DNA of 64,000 bases from Halobellus rarus (GTDB lineage: Archaea; Halobacteriota; Halobacteria; Halobacteriales; Haloferacaceae): NCBI RefSeq assembly GCF_024494595.1, contig NZ_JANHDI010000006.1:1-64000 (forward strand), in the 5' to 3' direction. This document shows, piece by piece, positions 34,855-46,131 of the stretch. Within the stretch, counting starts at the first letter, position 1, and each line of letters starts with the position of its first letter. A program made the position numbers and the translations under genes. Below the pieces are notes generated by a model. It made no database searches. It was given only the letters and a program-made list of their open reading frames with translations, and was not told the DNA's origin.

Positions 34855-35939
34855 TCGAAGTTCCTCCACTCCTCGGCCCAGCCCTCCGGTCCCGCCTCCT
34901 CGGGTCGCCTGTTCCCCAGCACGACCTCGAACGTGGGCATATTGATGTTGTAGGCGATCTCCTCGTAGCCCCACCCCTCGTCGACCCACTCCTCGCGCAC
35001 CCCGGCGTACGGCGTGACCGGGAAGTACGCCTCGACGGCGGTTTCCCGGAGCAGCTGTTGGGCCGGTCGGCGGGTCTCGAAGACCGCCGCGCCGATGTAC
35101 TCGATCCCGTACTCGTCGATCGTCTCCTTCGCGTCGGTGATGTCGGACGGCTTGATGTCGTCGCTGGCGGCCAGGTTCGTGACGAGCGGCCGCATCTCGA
35201 CGTCGTAGGCGACGCCGACGTACTGAAACGCGTTGTGGGCGGCCAACTGGACGACGTCGCGCTCGGCGGACTCGAATATCTCCCGGTAGTCGGCGTCGAT
35301 TCGGTCGAGGACCTCGCTCTTGTAGGCTTCTGCGTTGTCTCGGAGCGTCTCCTCGTGGTCGGGCGCGAGGGCGACGAGCCCGTCCGTGATGGTGTCGACG
35401 GACTGCTTGGCCCGCTGGGGGTCGAGCCAGAAGTGGGGATCCTTGCCTCTGTTCTCGCCGATTCCTTCCTCTTCGGGGTCGAGGCTCGCGGCCAGGTCGA
35501 CCAGTTCGATACCCTCCCGGGCGTTGATCAGTTCGGTGTCGACGCCGTCGGCTTCGAGCGTCGCGATCGCTCGGTCCGCCCACGGCTGGAAGTCCTCGCC
35601 GACGTGAACGAACGCGTCCGCGTCGACGATCTCCTGGGTGATTCTGGCGTTCGGTTCCCACCCGTGGCCGTGGAGACCGATCGGCACGAGGTTGCGGACC
35701 TCGACCGGCGTATCCGCGGCGACCGTCCGGGCGAAGTCGTAGAAACTGAAGAACGACGCGACGACGACCGGGTGATCCGAACTGCTCTCCGCTCCGGCCC
35801 CCGTCGTCGTTTCTGCGGAGTCGCTGGTCGCACTTCCCAAACAACCGGCGAGCGAGGCGGCGAGAGCGCTCGATCCGGCGAGGATCGCCCGCCGCCGGGA
35901 GAGGGTTGGGTGATGACCTGACTGCACCGTCTCGTTCAT
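34851..35939 (-). CDS. znuA: Metal ABC transporter substrate-binding lipoprotein
   Basis: This 362-residue cluster 9 solute-binding protein has a twin-arginine signal (SRRRAILAGSSALAASLAGC) with a lipobox Cys at about residue 33, so it is exported folded and lipid-anchored. Likely metal ligands are His in GLHGHGWEP, His in DPHFWLDP, His in QLAAHNAFQYVG and an acidic residue near the C-terminus. The long His-rich loop of classical ZnuA is absent, which leaves Mn or Zn open. It is the first gene of the operon, behind a 14-bp palindrome. Confidence 0.92.
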   Translation of the reverse strand: MNETVQSGHHPTLSRRRAILAGSSALAASLAGCLGSATSDSAETTTGAGAESSSDHPVVVASFFSFYDFARTVAADTPVEVRNLVPIGLHGHGWEPNARITQEIVDADAFVHVGEDFQPWADRAIATLEADGVDTELINAREGIELVDLAASLDPEEEGIGENRGKDPHFWLDPQRAKQSVDTITDGLVALAPDHEETLRDNAEAYKSEVLDRIDADYREIFESAERDVVQLAAHNAFQYVGVAYDVEMRPLVTNLAASDDIKPSDITDAKETIDEYGIEYIGAAVFETRRPAQQLLRETAVEAYFPVTPYAGVREEWVDEGWGYEEIAYNINMPTFEVVLGNRRPEEAGPEGWAEEWRNFE

Positions 35940-35995
35940 ACTCGACTGTGTATGGGCGAGGCTAATACATTACTCTTTCCTCTCTAAATTAAATT

Positions 35996-36009
35996 TTAGA
36001 CTAGTCTAA
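35996..36009 (-). promoter_or_regulatory. Perfect 14-bp palindrome upstream of the metal ABC operon
   Basis: TTAGACTAGTCTAA is fully self-complementary and lies 57 bases before the binding-protein start in an AT-rich promoter stretch. Its form (TTAG-x6-CTAA) resembles operators of DtxR/MntR/SirR metalloregulators. Metal-dependent repression is the likely role. Confidence 0.7.
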
Positions 36010-36080
36010 TTCAGTATGAAAGCACGGCCGTTCACGAATCGCGCCACGGCTGTCGTGCTCGAAAAAAGCGTCGAGACGGC

Positions 36081-36890
36081 CTACACTTTGCTCGCAGCGC
36101 GCAGGAACGAGTAGACTTCGAGCGGGTCGTCGCTCTCGTAGCCGATCGTTCGACTCGTCTGGCGTTCGATACCCGGCCACAACGCGGCCTTTTCCGCAGT
36201 ATCGGCCTGATGGTACCGGACCGTCGCCGAAATCGCGCCGCCGGTGTCAAGTTCCAGCGGGTACTCGCCGATCGGTTCCGAGACCGCGCTCGCGGCGGTC
36301 TCCGCGATTTCCTCTCTCACCTGATCGGGGTGATAGCAGGTCGCCGCGCGCATACTTCGAGCCTCTTTGGTCACGACGTACTCGGTCTCCGGCAGGACGT
36401 CTTCGAGTTCGTCGCGGAGGCAGTCGTCGCCCGTCACCAGCGCGGTCGGCGTTCCGAAGGCGGCCATCCCCATCGCGTTGAGTTCGACCTCGCCGACGGG
36501 GTCGCCGTTGAGCGTGACGTCGGCCATCGACGAGGAGGAGAACGTGTGTTCGAGCACGCCGCCGAACCCGGGCCGGGTGTGCGCGCCGATCTGGAAGCCG
36601 ACGTCGGTGTCCTCGTCGACGCCGGAGATCATCCCGTACGGGCGTGGCCCCCCACGGACCAGTTTCGCGTCGGGGTGCAGTTCCTCGATGACGATGTTCC
36701 GCTTGCCGCCGTGGGAGTCGTTCACCACGACGTCGGCGTCGCGTTCGCTCAAGACGCCCTCGATGGCGGCGTTGACGTCTTCGGTCATCGCGAGGCGAAC
36801 CCGCTCTGTCTCCTCGTCCTCCTGCGCCCAGTCGACGAATCCCGAGACTCCTTCGATGTCTGCACAGATGAATACGGTCGGCGCTGTCAT
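36081..36890 (-). CDS. D-aminopeptidase, M55 (DppA) family
   Basis: This 269-residue zinc peptidase starts at the ATG at 36890 (MTAPTVFICADIEGVSGFVDW). Zinc ligands of DppA are visible: Asp and Glu in ADIEG, His in NDSHGG, His in GAHTRPG and Glu in GVLEHTFS. The family cleaves N-terminal D-residues from short peptides in the cytoplasm and forms a decameric ring in Bacillus DppA. The frame extends to 37001, but that stretch has no family similarity. It stands alone, with no dipeptide transporter nearby. Confidence 0.88.
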   Translation of the reverse strand: MTAPTVFICADIEGVSGFVDWAQEDEETERVRLAMTEDVNAAIEGVLSERDADVVVNDSHGGKRNIVIEELHPDAKLVRGGPRPYGMISGVDEDTDVGFQIGAHTRPGFGGVLEHTFSSSSMADVTLNGDPVGEVELNAMGMAAFGTPTALVTGDDCLRDELEDVLPETEYVVTKEARSMRAATCYHPDQVREEIAETAASAVSEPIGEYPLELDTGGAISATVRYHQADTAEKAALWPGIERQTSRTIGYESDDPLEVYSFLRAASKV

Positions 36891-37066
36891 CGTTCGACCG
36901 TCTCTCCCAGTGCCCGATAAATGTACTCTCCCTGTAGTGACACTGCGGCTCTCTTGCCCGTCTCGATTCGCTCCCAACGGGTTCGATCCGACGCGAACCA
37001 ACGGTTCCGATCAAGTGGGGGGATCCGCCTACTTTAAGACCGTTCTCTTCCCAGGGTCGATAGCTC

Positions 37067-37498
37067 GTGGCGTCTGATCCCCTCCTCCAAGTTGCCTTCG
37101 CCGCCTGCGGCGTTTTCACCGTCGCCCTCGGACTCGTTCATTTCGCGATGCCGTGGTTACTGGACTTCGACGGCGCGATACCGACCGACGGTGAGCCGTT
37201 GCGACCGCTGAATCTGCTGGCATTCTCGTATCAGACGAAACGTTCGGATATCCGCGGTATCGCCCAGATTATGAATCATGCCGTCTCCTACGCGCTGGTG
37301 ACGATCGGAGTGCTCGATCTCCTCGCCGCGCGGTGGCTCTCGACGTGGTTCGCGCCGTATCTGTTGGGATGGATTGCCGGCTGGTGGTTCCTCCGGGCGG
37401 CGACACAGCACAATATGGGATCGCGACTCGGGGACCGGCTGGTCGCGATCTGGTTCTCGCTGTTGGGGCTGTTTCACCTCGCCGTCGCCGTTCTGTGA
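37067..37498 (+). CDS. Hypothetical four-helix membrane protein
   Basis: This 143-residue protein has four predicted membrane helices: LLQVAFAACGVFTVALGLVHF, an internal helix after HAVSYALVTIGVLDL, APYLLGWIAGWWFL and LVAIWFSLLGLFHLAVAVL. The GTG start at 37067 is preceded by ACTTTAAG about 35 bases upstream. I cannot assign a function; the layout resembles small DUF membrane proteins of haloarchaea. It converges with the DCC gene. Confidence 0.7.
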   Translation: MASDPLLQVAFAACGVFTVALGLVHFAMPWLLDFDGAIPTDGEPLRPLNLLAFSYQTKRSDIRGIAQIMNHAVSYALVTIGVLDLLAARWLSTWFAPYLLGWIAGWWFLRAATQHNMGSRLGDRLVAIWFSLLGLFHLAVAVL

Positions 37499-37561
37499 GT
37501 TGGCGATGCTCTCGCGGGGCCGCGTGCGTTCGGAACTCCCGTCGCGATCCGACTACGGGTG

Positions 37562-37993
37562 CTACTCGAGGAACCGGTCGCTGACGTCCTCGTCGGGTAT
37601 CATACACTGATCCCTTTGCCCGAACCACTCGTAGCGATGCTCGGCGACGACGTCGTAGGCGCGGTCCCGGACGCCCGTCGGAATCACCCGGGCGACGGTC
37701 GCAACCCGGTAGGGCCAGCCGAGGAGCGAGGCGATCCGAAGCACCGCCCCCGATTTCGTGTACACCCGGTCGCCGTCGACGAGAGCGATCGAGTCGAACC
37801 CCTCCGTCGGGAGGCCGTGCCGTTCGAGGAGTCTCCGTCCGGCATCGGACTGTAACGACGCGAATCGCAACCGACCCGCAGGGTCTCGGGGGAGCAGGAA
37901 CCGCACGACCCCGTTACAGAGGTTGCAGACGCCGTCGAACAGTACGACGGGGGTTTCCGGTACCTCCGCCCCGTCGTCCGTTTCGGACCTCAT
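37562..37993 (-). CDS. DCC family thiol-disulfide oxidoreductase-like protein (DUF393)
   Basis: This 143-residue protein has the defining DxxCxxC motif in LFDGVCNLCNGVVRFLL near residue 19, followed by the conserved GLPTEGFDSIALVDGDRVYTKSGAVLRI and a C-terminal CMIPDEDVSDRFLE. The family has a thioredoxin-like fold and presumably redox activity. The start codon is one base beyond the stop of the DUF2071 gene, so the two form an operon. Confidence 0.88.
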   Translation of the reverse strand: MRSETDDGAEVPETPVVLFDGVCNLCNGVVRFLLPRDPAGRLRFASLQSDAGRRLLERHGLPTEGFDSIALVDGDRVYTKSGAVLRIASLLGWPYRVATVARVIPTGVRDRAYDVVAEHRYEWFGQRDQCMIPDEDVSDRFLE

Positions 37994-37994
37994 C

Positions 37995-38696
37995 TCACCG
38001 ACGTCCCTCCAGTTCGTTACTCCGGGAGGCGACGACGTCTACTCCGGGGCTGTAGTAGTACACCGGGGCCGAATCCGGCCGGGCAAACCCGCCCGCCCGC
38101 AGCAGGGTATCGGTCTCGACGCTCGCTTCCGCCGGATACAGCGTCCAGGGTTCGTGACGCACGTCCGTGTATCGAATCGATCCGTTCGGTGCCTCAGTGT
38201 AGAAGCGATACCGTTCGACGAGGAACTCCGCGAGTGGGTCCGACGGTGCGTCGAACGGCTCACCGGTCGGCCGGTACGTCGCTTCGTACTGTCCCGGGCG
38301 GGCACCGGGATGTCGTCGCCGACTGGAAAACCGGACGCGTCCGTCCGTCTGCTCCAGTGAGATCCGAGCGTAGTAGTACGGGAGGTGATGGAACAGGCGC
38401 GCGCCGACAACGCTTGCCAATCCCTGCGCGTCCAGGCTGAAGAAGTAGACGCTCGGAACGTCGTCGTGAGTGACGTACGTCCTGACGTTGACCTCCGGTA
38501 ACCGGATGCCGACCTGCTTCGGCAGTCGCTCGGGTCTGACGGCGACGTTGGTGAACGGCACGACCGAGAGCCACGCCGACCCGTCGTGTCGGTCCGCTTC
38601 GAGCGCCGCCGGGAGATGTGAATCCATCAGCTCCGGATCCACGGGCCAGCTCTCGAAGAGGAGGTGCCGCCATCCCATCGCTAACCGTACGACCAT
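37995..38696 (-). CDS. YqjF/DUF2071 family protein
   Basis: This 233-residue protein matches the DUF2071 (acetoacetate decarboxylase-like fold) family: GWRHLLFESWPVDPELMDSHLP near the start, DGSAWLSVVPFTN, PEVNVRTYVTHDDVPSVYFFSLDA and YRFYTEAPNGSIRYTDVRHEPW. The biochemical role of the family is unknown. Start: the ATG at 38696. It is co-transcribed with the DCC gene; the pairing of YqjF with a small redox protein may be functional. Confidence 0.87.
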   Translation of the reverse strand: MVVRLAMGWRHLLFESWPVDPELMDSHLPAALEADRHDGSAWLSVVPFTNVAVRPERLPKQVGIRLPEVNVRTYVTHDDVPSVYFFSLDAQGLASVVGARLFHHLPYYYARISLEQTDGRVRFSSRRRHPGARPGQYEATYRPTGEPFDAPSDPLAEFLVERYRFYTEAPNGSIRYTDVRHEPWTLYPAEASVETDTLLRAGGFARPDSAPVYYYSPGVDVVASRSNELEGRR

Positions 38697-38843
38697 ACCG
38701 ACCGTTGACCCGTCTTAGACAAGAGTCTCTCGCTGTCTTGGGTCTCATAGGGTGTCTCGTGACTGTTCGTCGGTAGTGAAACTACCGAACAGCAACATCG
38801 AATTGGAACGGACAGTGACACACACGCTACCGGCCGTCCGGAA

Positions 38844-40343
38844 TCAGTCGCCGTCCGCCGCGGAATCGAGCACGGGGTCGTCGAGGTCGACTCGCGATTC
38901 GGTGAGGTCGCTCTCGCGCCACGTTCCGCGGCGGTACCACGCGTACGCGATCGCCGCACCCACGACGTTCGAGACGGCGAACGAGAGCCAGATCCCGGTC
39001 TCGCCGAGCGGTGCCGCCGCGAACCACGCGATCGGGAAGCGGACCACGCCGAGCATCAGCACGGAGATGGCGGCGGCGGTGAGCGTCTTTCCCGCCCCGC
39101 GGAAACTGCCGGTGTAGGCCCGCATAACCCCGATGAACCCGAACGTCAACGCGACGTATCGGAGGAACTGCGTCGTGATCTCGACGACTTCGGCGTCCGT
39201 CGTGAACAGGTCCGCGATCGGCGCGGCGGTGAACCACACGACGATCCCCGCCGCGGTGAGGACGCCGAAAAGCACCGTCGCTGCGAGCCCGGTGGCCCGC
39301 TCGGCGCGATCGGGCTTGTCGGCCCCCATATTCTGGCCGGTCATCGTCTCGACACCGTGGGCGACGGCGATCGCGGGGAGGAAGATGACCGAGAACACGC
39401 GCGTTCCGATGCCGTAGGCGGCGACGACCGTGTCGGGGAAGAGCGCGACGATGACCAAGAGGAGGTTCATCGACAGCGCGCGACCCGTCCCCTCCACCGA
39501 CGCGGGCAGGCCAATCCGACCCAGGCGGCGGAGGTACGAAAGATCGGGTGCCATATCGCGGAGGTGGATCTGGACCCCGCGCTCTCCCCGAAACATAATC
39601 GCGAGGCCGACAACCAGCGCGAGCGCGCGCGAGAACACGGTGGCGATAGCCGCGCCGGTGATCCCCGAACCGGTGTAGTCGGTCGCCGCCAGCAGCGACG
39701 CTTCCAGTCCGCGAGCGCCCAGCATTCCGAACAGCGGGTTCCCCTCGAAGCCGAAGATGAGGAACGGGTCGAGGACGATGTTGAGTACCACCGAACCGAA
39801 CATCACCATCATCGGCGTGATCGTGTCGCCGTACCCGCGCATCAGGGCGATGAAGACGAAGAAACCGAACATAAAGAACAGTCCGAGCGAGATGACCTCC
39901 ATATAATTCGTCGCCAGCGGTAGGACGTCCGGGGAAGCCCCCAGCATCCCGAGGAACCACTCGACGAGGGAGAACCCGACGACTCCGAGGGTGAGCGAGG
40001 CGATGGCGGCGAACGTTACGGTCTGAGAGGCGGCGTACTCGGCCTCCCGCTCCTCGTTCGCGCCCGTGTACTGGGCGACGAGGACGCTCCCCGCCACCGA
40101 GATTCCCATCCCGAGCGAGATGAGGAGAAACACCATCGGGAACGCGAAGCTGATCGCCGCGAGCGCGTCCGTGCTGTACTGACCCAGCCAGAACGTGTCG
40201 GCGAGGTTGTACGCCGTCTGAAAGAGGTTCGTGACGACAATCGGCATCGACAGGAAGAACAGCGGCTTCCCGATGCTCCCCGACGTGAGGTCGAACTCCT
40301 CGGGGCCTTTGAACAGCGAATCGATGCGGCTCCGGACCCCCAT
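38844..40343 (-). CDS. MATE family efflux transporter
   Basis: This 499-residue protein has twelve helices in two MATE repeats. The first helix stretch SIGKPLFFLSMPIVVTNLFQTAYNLADTFWLGQ and the matching YLRRLGRIGLPASVEGTGRAL of the second repeat are typical. GTRVFSVIFLPAIAVAHGVETMTGQNMGA is the conserved helix-8 region. It exports organic cations or drugs with Na+ or H+. A TetR-type regulator gene is divergent, with a palindromic operator 136 bases before the start, so induction by a ligand is likely. Confidence 0.92.
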   Translation of the reverse strand: MGVRSRIDSLFKGPEEFDLTSGSIGKPLFFLSMPIVVTNLFQTAYNLADTFWLGQYSTDALAAISFAFPMVFLLISLGMGISVAGSVLVAQYTGANEEREAEYAASQTVTFAAIASLTLGVVGFSLVEWFLGMLGASPDVLPLATNYMEVISLGLFFMFGFFVFIALMRGYGDTITPMMVMFGSVVLNIVLDPFLIFGFEGNPLFGMLGARGLEASLLAATDYTGSGITGAAIATVFSRALALVVGLAIMFRGERGVQIHLRDMAPDLSYLRRLGRIGLPASVEGTGRALSMNLLLVIVALFPDTVVAAYGIGTRVFSVIFLPAIAVAHGVETMTGQNMGADKPDRAERATGLAATVLFGVLTAAGIVVWFTAAPIADLFTTDAEVVEITTQFLRYVALTFGFIGVMRAYTGSFRGAGKTLTAAAISVLMLGVVRFPIAWFAAAPLGETGIWLSFAVSNVVGAAIAYAWYRRGTWRESDLTESRVDLDDPVLDSAADGD

Positions 40344-40478
40344 CAGCGCGTGCCCTCCATCGACTCGTCGGCGATATATCCTGTCGGGAGGTTCGCGTAC
40401 CCGTACCGACAGCGCGCGCTGTGCGTCGCCTCCGATATGTCGGCCACCCGGCCGTCGTCCATCTCGTTGATACCAAAC

Positions 40479-40496
40479 TTACTAACTAGTCAGTAA
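40479..40496. promoter_or_regulatory. Near-perfect 18-bp palindrome, TetR operator
   Basis: TTACTAACTAGTCAGTAA is palindromic except for one symmetric pair of positions (TTACT-x-ACTAGT-x-AGTAA). It sits between the divergent MATE and TetR genes, 136 and 143 bases from their starts. This is the usual site for a TetR dimer that controls both promoters. Confidence 0.75.
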
Positions 40497-40638
40497 AAAG
40501 CGTTCCGTGGTACGCTATGACGGAACGAAACGACAGACAGAACTGGGAGACCGGTATGACGTTATCGGAAGAAAACGTCGTTTCGGAACCCGGAACAGGG
40601 CAAAACCGTTATCCAACAGTAGGTAGGACTCTCACGTA

Positions 40639-41229
40639 ATGGTTGACCCGTCGGATCGTGAGTTCTCGGAGCCGAACGAGGCGATTATGCAGGCCACCTA
40701 TCGCGCCCTTCGCGAATACGGGTACGCCGATCTCACGATCAAACGGATCGCCGAAGAATACGGCAAGTCCACCGCTGCGATCCACTACTACTACGACACG
40801 AAAGAGGACCTCCTCGCGGCCTTCCTCGATTACCTGCTCGAACGGTTCGTCGATTCGATCCACGAGGTGGAGACGACCGACCCCGAGAAACGGTTGGAAC
40901 TGCTGCTCGACGAACTGCTCGTCAAACCCCAGGAGAACCCCGATCTCTCGATCGCTCTGCTAGAGATGCGGAGTCAGGCACCTTACAAGAAGGCGTTCAG
41001 TCAACGGTTCCAGCAGAACGACGAGTACATCCGGTATATGCTCAAGGCGGTCATCAACCACGGTATCGACGAGGGAGTCTTCGAAGACGTCGACGCCGAC
41101 CACGCCACCCGCGCGCTGATGACGATCGTCGACGGCGGTCGGACGCGAGCGGTCGTGTTGGACGAACCGGGGGGTCTCGAGACGGCCCGGCGGACTGCGA
41201 GCGAGTACGTCGACGCGATGCTCCGGTGA
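40639..41229 (+). CDS. TetR family transcriptional regulator
   Basis: This 196-residue repressor has an N-terminal three-helix DNA-binding domain at about residues 13-60: IMQATYRALREYGYADLTIKRIAEEYGKSTAAIHYYYDTKEDLLAAFLDYL. A variable ligand-binding helical domain follows. It is divergent from the MATE exporter and very likely represses it. A related palindromic half-palindrome at 41484 suggests a second target. Confidence 0.9.
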   Translation: MVDPSDREFSEPNEAIMQATYRALREYGYADLTIKRIAEEYGKSTAAIHYYYDTKEDLLAAFLDYLLERFVDSIHEVETTDPEKRLELLLDELLVKPQENPDLSIALLEMRSQAPYKKAFSQRFQQNDEYIRYMLKAVINHGIDEGVFEDVDADHATRALMTIVDGGRTRAVVLDEPGGLETARRTASEYVDAMLR

Positions 41230-43807
<2,578 letters not shown>

Positions 43808-44038
43808 GCTGAGCCGGGAGGCTTCGAGATCGCCGTCCTCACCAACCTGTTCACCGCCTTCGTGGTCGCGTTCTTCGGCGCACTCGCGATCGCATTAGCG
43901 ATCGGGATCGGACTCGCCGTCGGCCTCGGCCGACAGGACTACGTCGCCGAGAACATCGACGAGTGGGTCGACTCCTCGCGTGCTGCTATCGAACCGGTCG
44001 ATTCAACCTCGGAGGATGGTCCGCCCGGGACCGAATAA
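43808..44038 (+). pseudogene. C-terminal fragment of a TM-helix/mechanosensitive-channel-type protein
   Basis: Directly after the katG TGA, in the same frame, the sequence reads GGFEIAVLTNLFTAFVVAFF, then ALAIALAIGIGLAVGLGRQDYVAENIDEWVD and an acidic tail to a TAA at 44036-44038. The membrane helix followed by GLG-x-QDYVAENIDEW resembles the end of haloarchaeal TM-helix-repeat (CmpX/MscS-like) channel proteins. No start codon precedes the conserved part; the first GTG is at 43862, inside the helix. It looks like the 3' remnant of a gene whose front was deleted at the katG end. Confidence 0.6.
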
Positions 44039-44343
44039 TATCTCGTCCGATAGATACTCCGGGTTCGGTATCGCCGCGTACAGCCTGACGTCGGGGCCGT
44101 TCGGTCTGGTCCCGCTTCGGTTCTCTCGGTGTGGTTTCGCCGTATCCGATCTGTTCAGGCTCAGCGGTACCGAACGTCTCACGAAGTTCTCCCGATGGCC
44201 ACGATCGGGTCCGCCTGAGGTCGATCTCCCGTCGGTGAACGAATTACGAGTCGGTGACGATCTCCGCTGAAACTTCGAGTCTCTCTGAACTGAATATATC
44301 AGTATATGATTCATCCCGATTGTGGAGCCGCCACAGATCTCGG
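44039..44343. other. Gap between the fragment and the partition cassette
   Basis: These 305 bases hold no gene I can support. A loosely symmetric AT-rich stretch (GAATATATCAGTATATGATTC) lies around 44290-44310. Frames in both directions lack family features. Confidence 0.35.
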
Positions 44344-44727
44344 CTACTCGAACGTCATCCCGTATCCCCACTCCTCTAGCTGTGCCTCTATCTCCTCGCG
44401 GTGCTCGAGTCCGACCATCACGAGCGCCTCCCGAAGGTCGGTCAGAGAGACGTCGTCGTCGAAGTGGTCCTCGAGGTCCCGGAGCATCTCTCGCTCCGCC
44501 GTCTTCGTCTCCGGTTGGAGAAAGAGCGGCACACGGTTTCGACCCTCTTGGACGCCGTCGCGTCGAAACTTGTAGGGGATCTGCATCGGTTTTTGGGTTG
44601 TCTGCTCCTCCGTCTCGGCGGGGGAATCGTCACTCTGTGCGTCTTCGGCGACTGGTTCGGTCGTCTCGTCGTCGACGGAATCGTCTGCGAAGGGGTTCTC
44701 GCCGGCTCCCTGTTTCATCCCCGTCAT
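44344..44727 (-). CDS. ParA-partner partition protein (haloarchaeal plasmid type)
   Basis: This 127-residue acidic protein starts MTGMKQGAGENPFADDSVDDE. It has a disordered Asp/Glu/Thr-rich first half and a conserved-looking second half (MQIPYKFRRDGVQEGRNRVPLFLQPET ... DLREALVMVGLEHREEIEAQLEEWGYGMTFE). Small acidic proteins of this form usually follow parA on haloarchaeal plasmids and probably supply the DNA- or ParA-binding role of ParB. Its start overlaps the parA stop by four bases. The function is inferred from position. Confidence 0.7.
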   Translation of the reverse strand: MTGMKQGAGENPFADDSVDDETTEPVAEDAQSDDSPAETEEQTTQKPMQIPYKFRRDGVQEGRNRVPLFLQPETKTAEREMLRDLEDHFDDDVSLTDLREALVMVGLEHREEIEAQLEEWGYGMTFE

Positions 44728-45611
44728 GCCGTCATCACCTCGTGGTCGACGTCCCCCGGTTCAGGGGGATTCGGGGCCTCGAGTCCGACCTCCCGCTCCA
44801 AGTACCTGGCCAATCGGTCGAACTGTGCCAGCGTCTCCAGTTCGTAATCGCGGCGGCGGTTTCGGTGTTCGCGGACGTATTCGAACGCCGAGCACTGCTG
44901 CATCCAACATCCCTCCATCAGCGACGCTCGCTCGCCGACGATTTCCGGGATCGGATAGTCGATCGCCTCGAGGATCGAGCGCTGGTCTCGCGTGTTCTTG
45001 AATCCCATCGGGATCGCGGCGAGGACCCCCACCTCGACGTCGAGTTGCTCCTCGAATCCCGCGACGAGCTCCTCTAAGCCTTCGACGGCAGCCTGGCCTT
45101 TCGCACTCGGTTCGATCGGGATGACGAGCGATCTGGTCGCGTTGATCGCGTTGTACAGGTGCGGTCCCTCCGTCGCCGGCGGGTCACAGATCAACACGTC
45201 GTACTCGTCGGGCACGCCCGCCTCCCGGAGCACGCGCAGGAGTTGGGCGTGGACCCCAAACGCCTCTCCCATCGCCTCGGCCTGCTCTTTCTCTCGCTGG
45301 AGATACTCCGCGAGGTCCGAGAGCATATTGTGTTCGGGGATGATGTCGACGCCCTCGACGGTCCGGACCAGGTCCCCGAAGTCGCCCTTCGGCCGTCGGA
45401 TCATGTGGCGGACGAGAGTGTCGACCGATTCGGTTCGCCGATCGTCGACGCCGAACAGGCGCGAGAGGTCGCCGTCCTGCGGGTCGAGCGGGACAACCAG
45501 GGGTTTCAGCCCCGCTCTCGCGTGGGCGACCGCGAGGTTCGCGGCCGTCGTGGTTTTTCCGACCCCACCGGCCTCGCTGTAGGTCGAGTATGCGAGCATC
45601 GTCGTGTTCAA
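44724..45611 (-). CDS. parA: ParA family partition ATPase
   Basis: This 295-residue deviant-Walker ATPase drives segregation of a replicon. The P-loop is SEAGGVGKTTTAANLA (GGVGKTT at 15-21), the switch region LVVPLDPQDGDLSRLFGV and the Walker B-like segment VLICDPPATEGPHLYNAI. The start is the ATG at 45611, or the in-frame ATG at 45599 (MLAYSTYSEAGG). It forms a two-gene operon with the small partner, preceded by a field of short repeats that may be the centromere. This cassette is typical of plasmids or integrated plasmids. Confidence 0.9.
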   Translation of the reverse strand: MNTTMLAYSTYSEAGGVGKTTTAANLAVAHARAGLKPLVVPLDPQDGDLSRLFGVDDRRTESVDTLVRHMIRRPKGDFGDLVRTVEGVDIIPEHNMLSDLAEYLQREKEQAEAMGEAFGVHAQLLRVLREAGVPDEYDVLICDPPATEGPHLYNAINATRSLVIPIEPSAKGQAAVEGLEELVAGFEEQLDVEVGVLAAIPMGFKNTRDQRSILEAIDYPIPEIVGERASLMEGCWMQQCSAFEYVREHRNRRRDYELETLAQFDRLARYLEREVGLEAPNPPEPGDVDHEVMTA

Positions 45612-46131
45612 CGGAGCCCTCCATCTTGAATGTTCGCCGGCCCAGTTCTTGGATTCACAAAACGGGTGAATCCAAATAGTGTGTGTAATGAATACAATTA
45701 ATTAACAGAACAAATGAACATAGATAATGAATACAACTAATGGATATCTTCAATGAACAAAGGAAATGAACGCATACAATGGATTTCAACCATTGATACA
45801 AATCGTTTTCGTCACTGATGGGTGTACACTTTGGTTGCTATGACACTAAATTCGGAACACGACCGGACCAACCCCTCGACACGACTTGTTCGTGAACAAC
45901 ACTAATGAACACTATTGGTGAATACATATGATGAATAATTGTACTGAACAAATTTGCGGCTTTTTCGTCGGGGGATTCACCCTCTCCGGTGGGACCCTAC
46001 CGCGGCGTTTGCAACGGACTGCGAACCGGCTCGCACACTGTCTGGGGAATCGAGTGATCGACGACCCGTAGTTTCTTTTTCTCCCAGCGAGACGTCCTCG
46101 ACGAGTCGCCCTGAATCGACTCAGTCCCACG
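45612..46131. repeat. AT-rich iteron field upstream of parA (putative centromere)
   Basis: In this 520-base gap, short copies of AATGAAYA recur: AATGAATACAA at 45686 and 45725, AATGAACA at 45712, 45751 and 45903, AATGAACG at 45764, with related TGAACAA/TGAATA at 45892, 45918, 45931 and 45944. Spacing is 13-26 bases in the first group. The stretch is far lower in GC than its surroundings. Repeats of this kind in front of parA suit a parS site and operator. The AIM24 promoter should be near the right end. Confidence 0.65.

Noticed and set aside
34855-35844. Upstream extension of the znuC frame
   Set aside because: The extra N-terminal codons are antisense to znuA and arginine-rich. The ABC domain begins normally at the ATG at 34854.
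44003-44371. 122-codon minus-strand frame beside the ParA cassette
   Set aside because: It has no recognisable features and overlaps both the channel fragment and the partner-protein stop.
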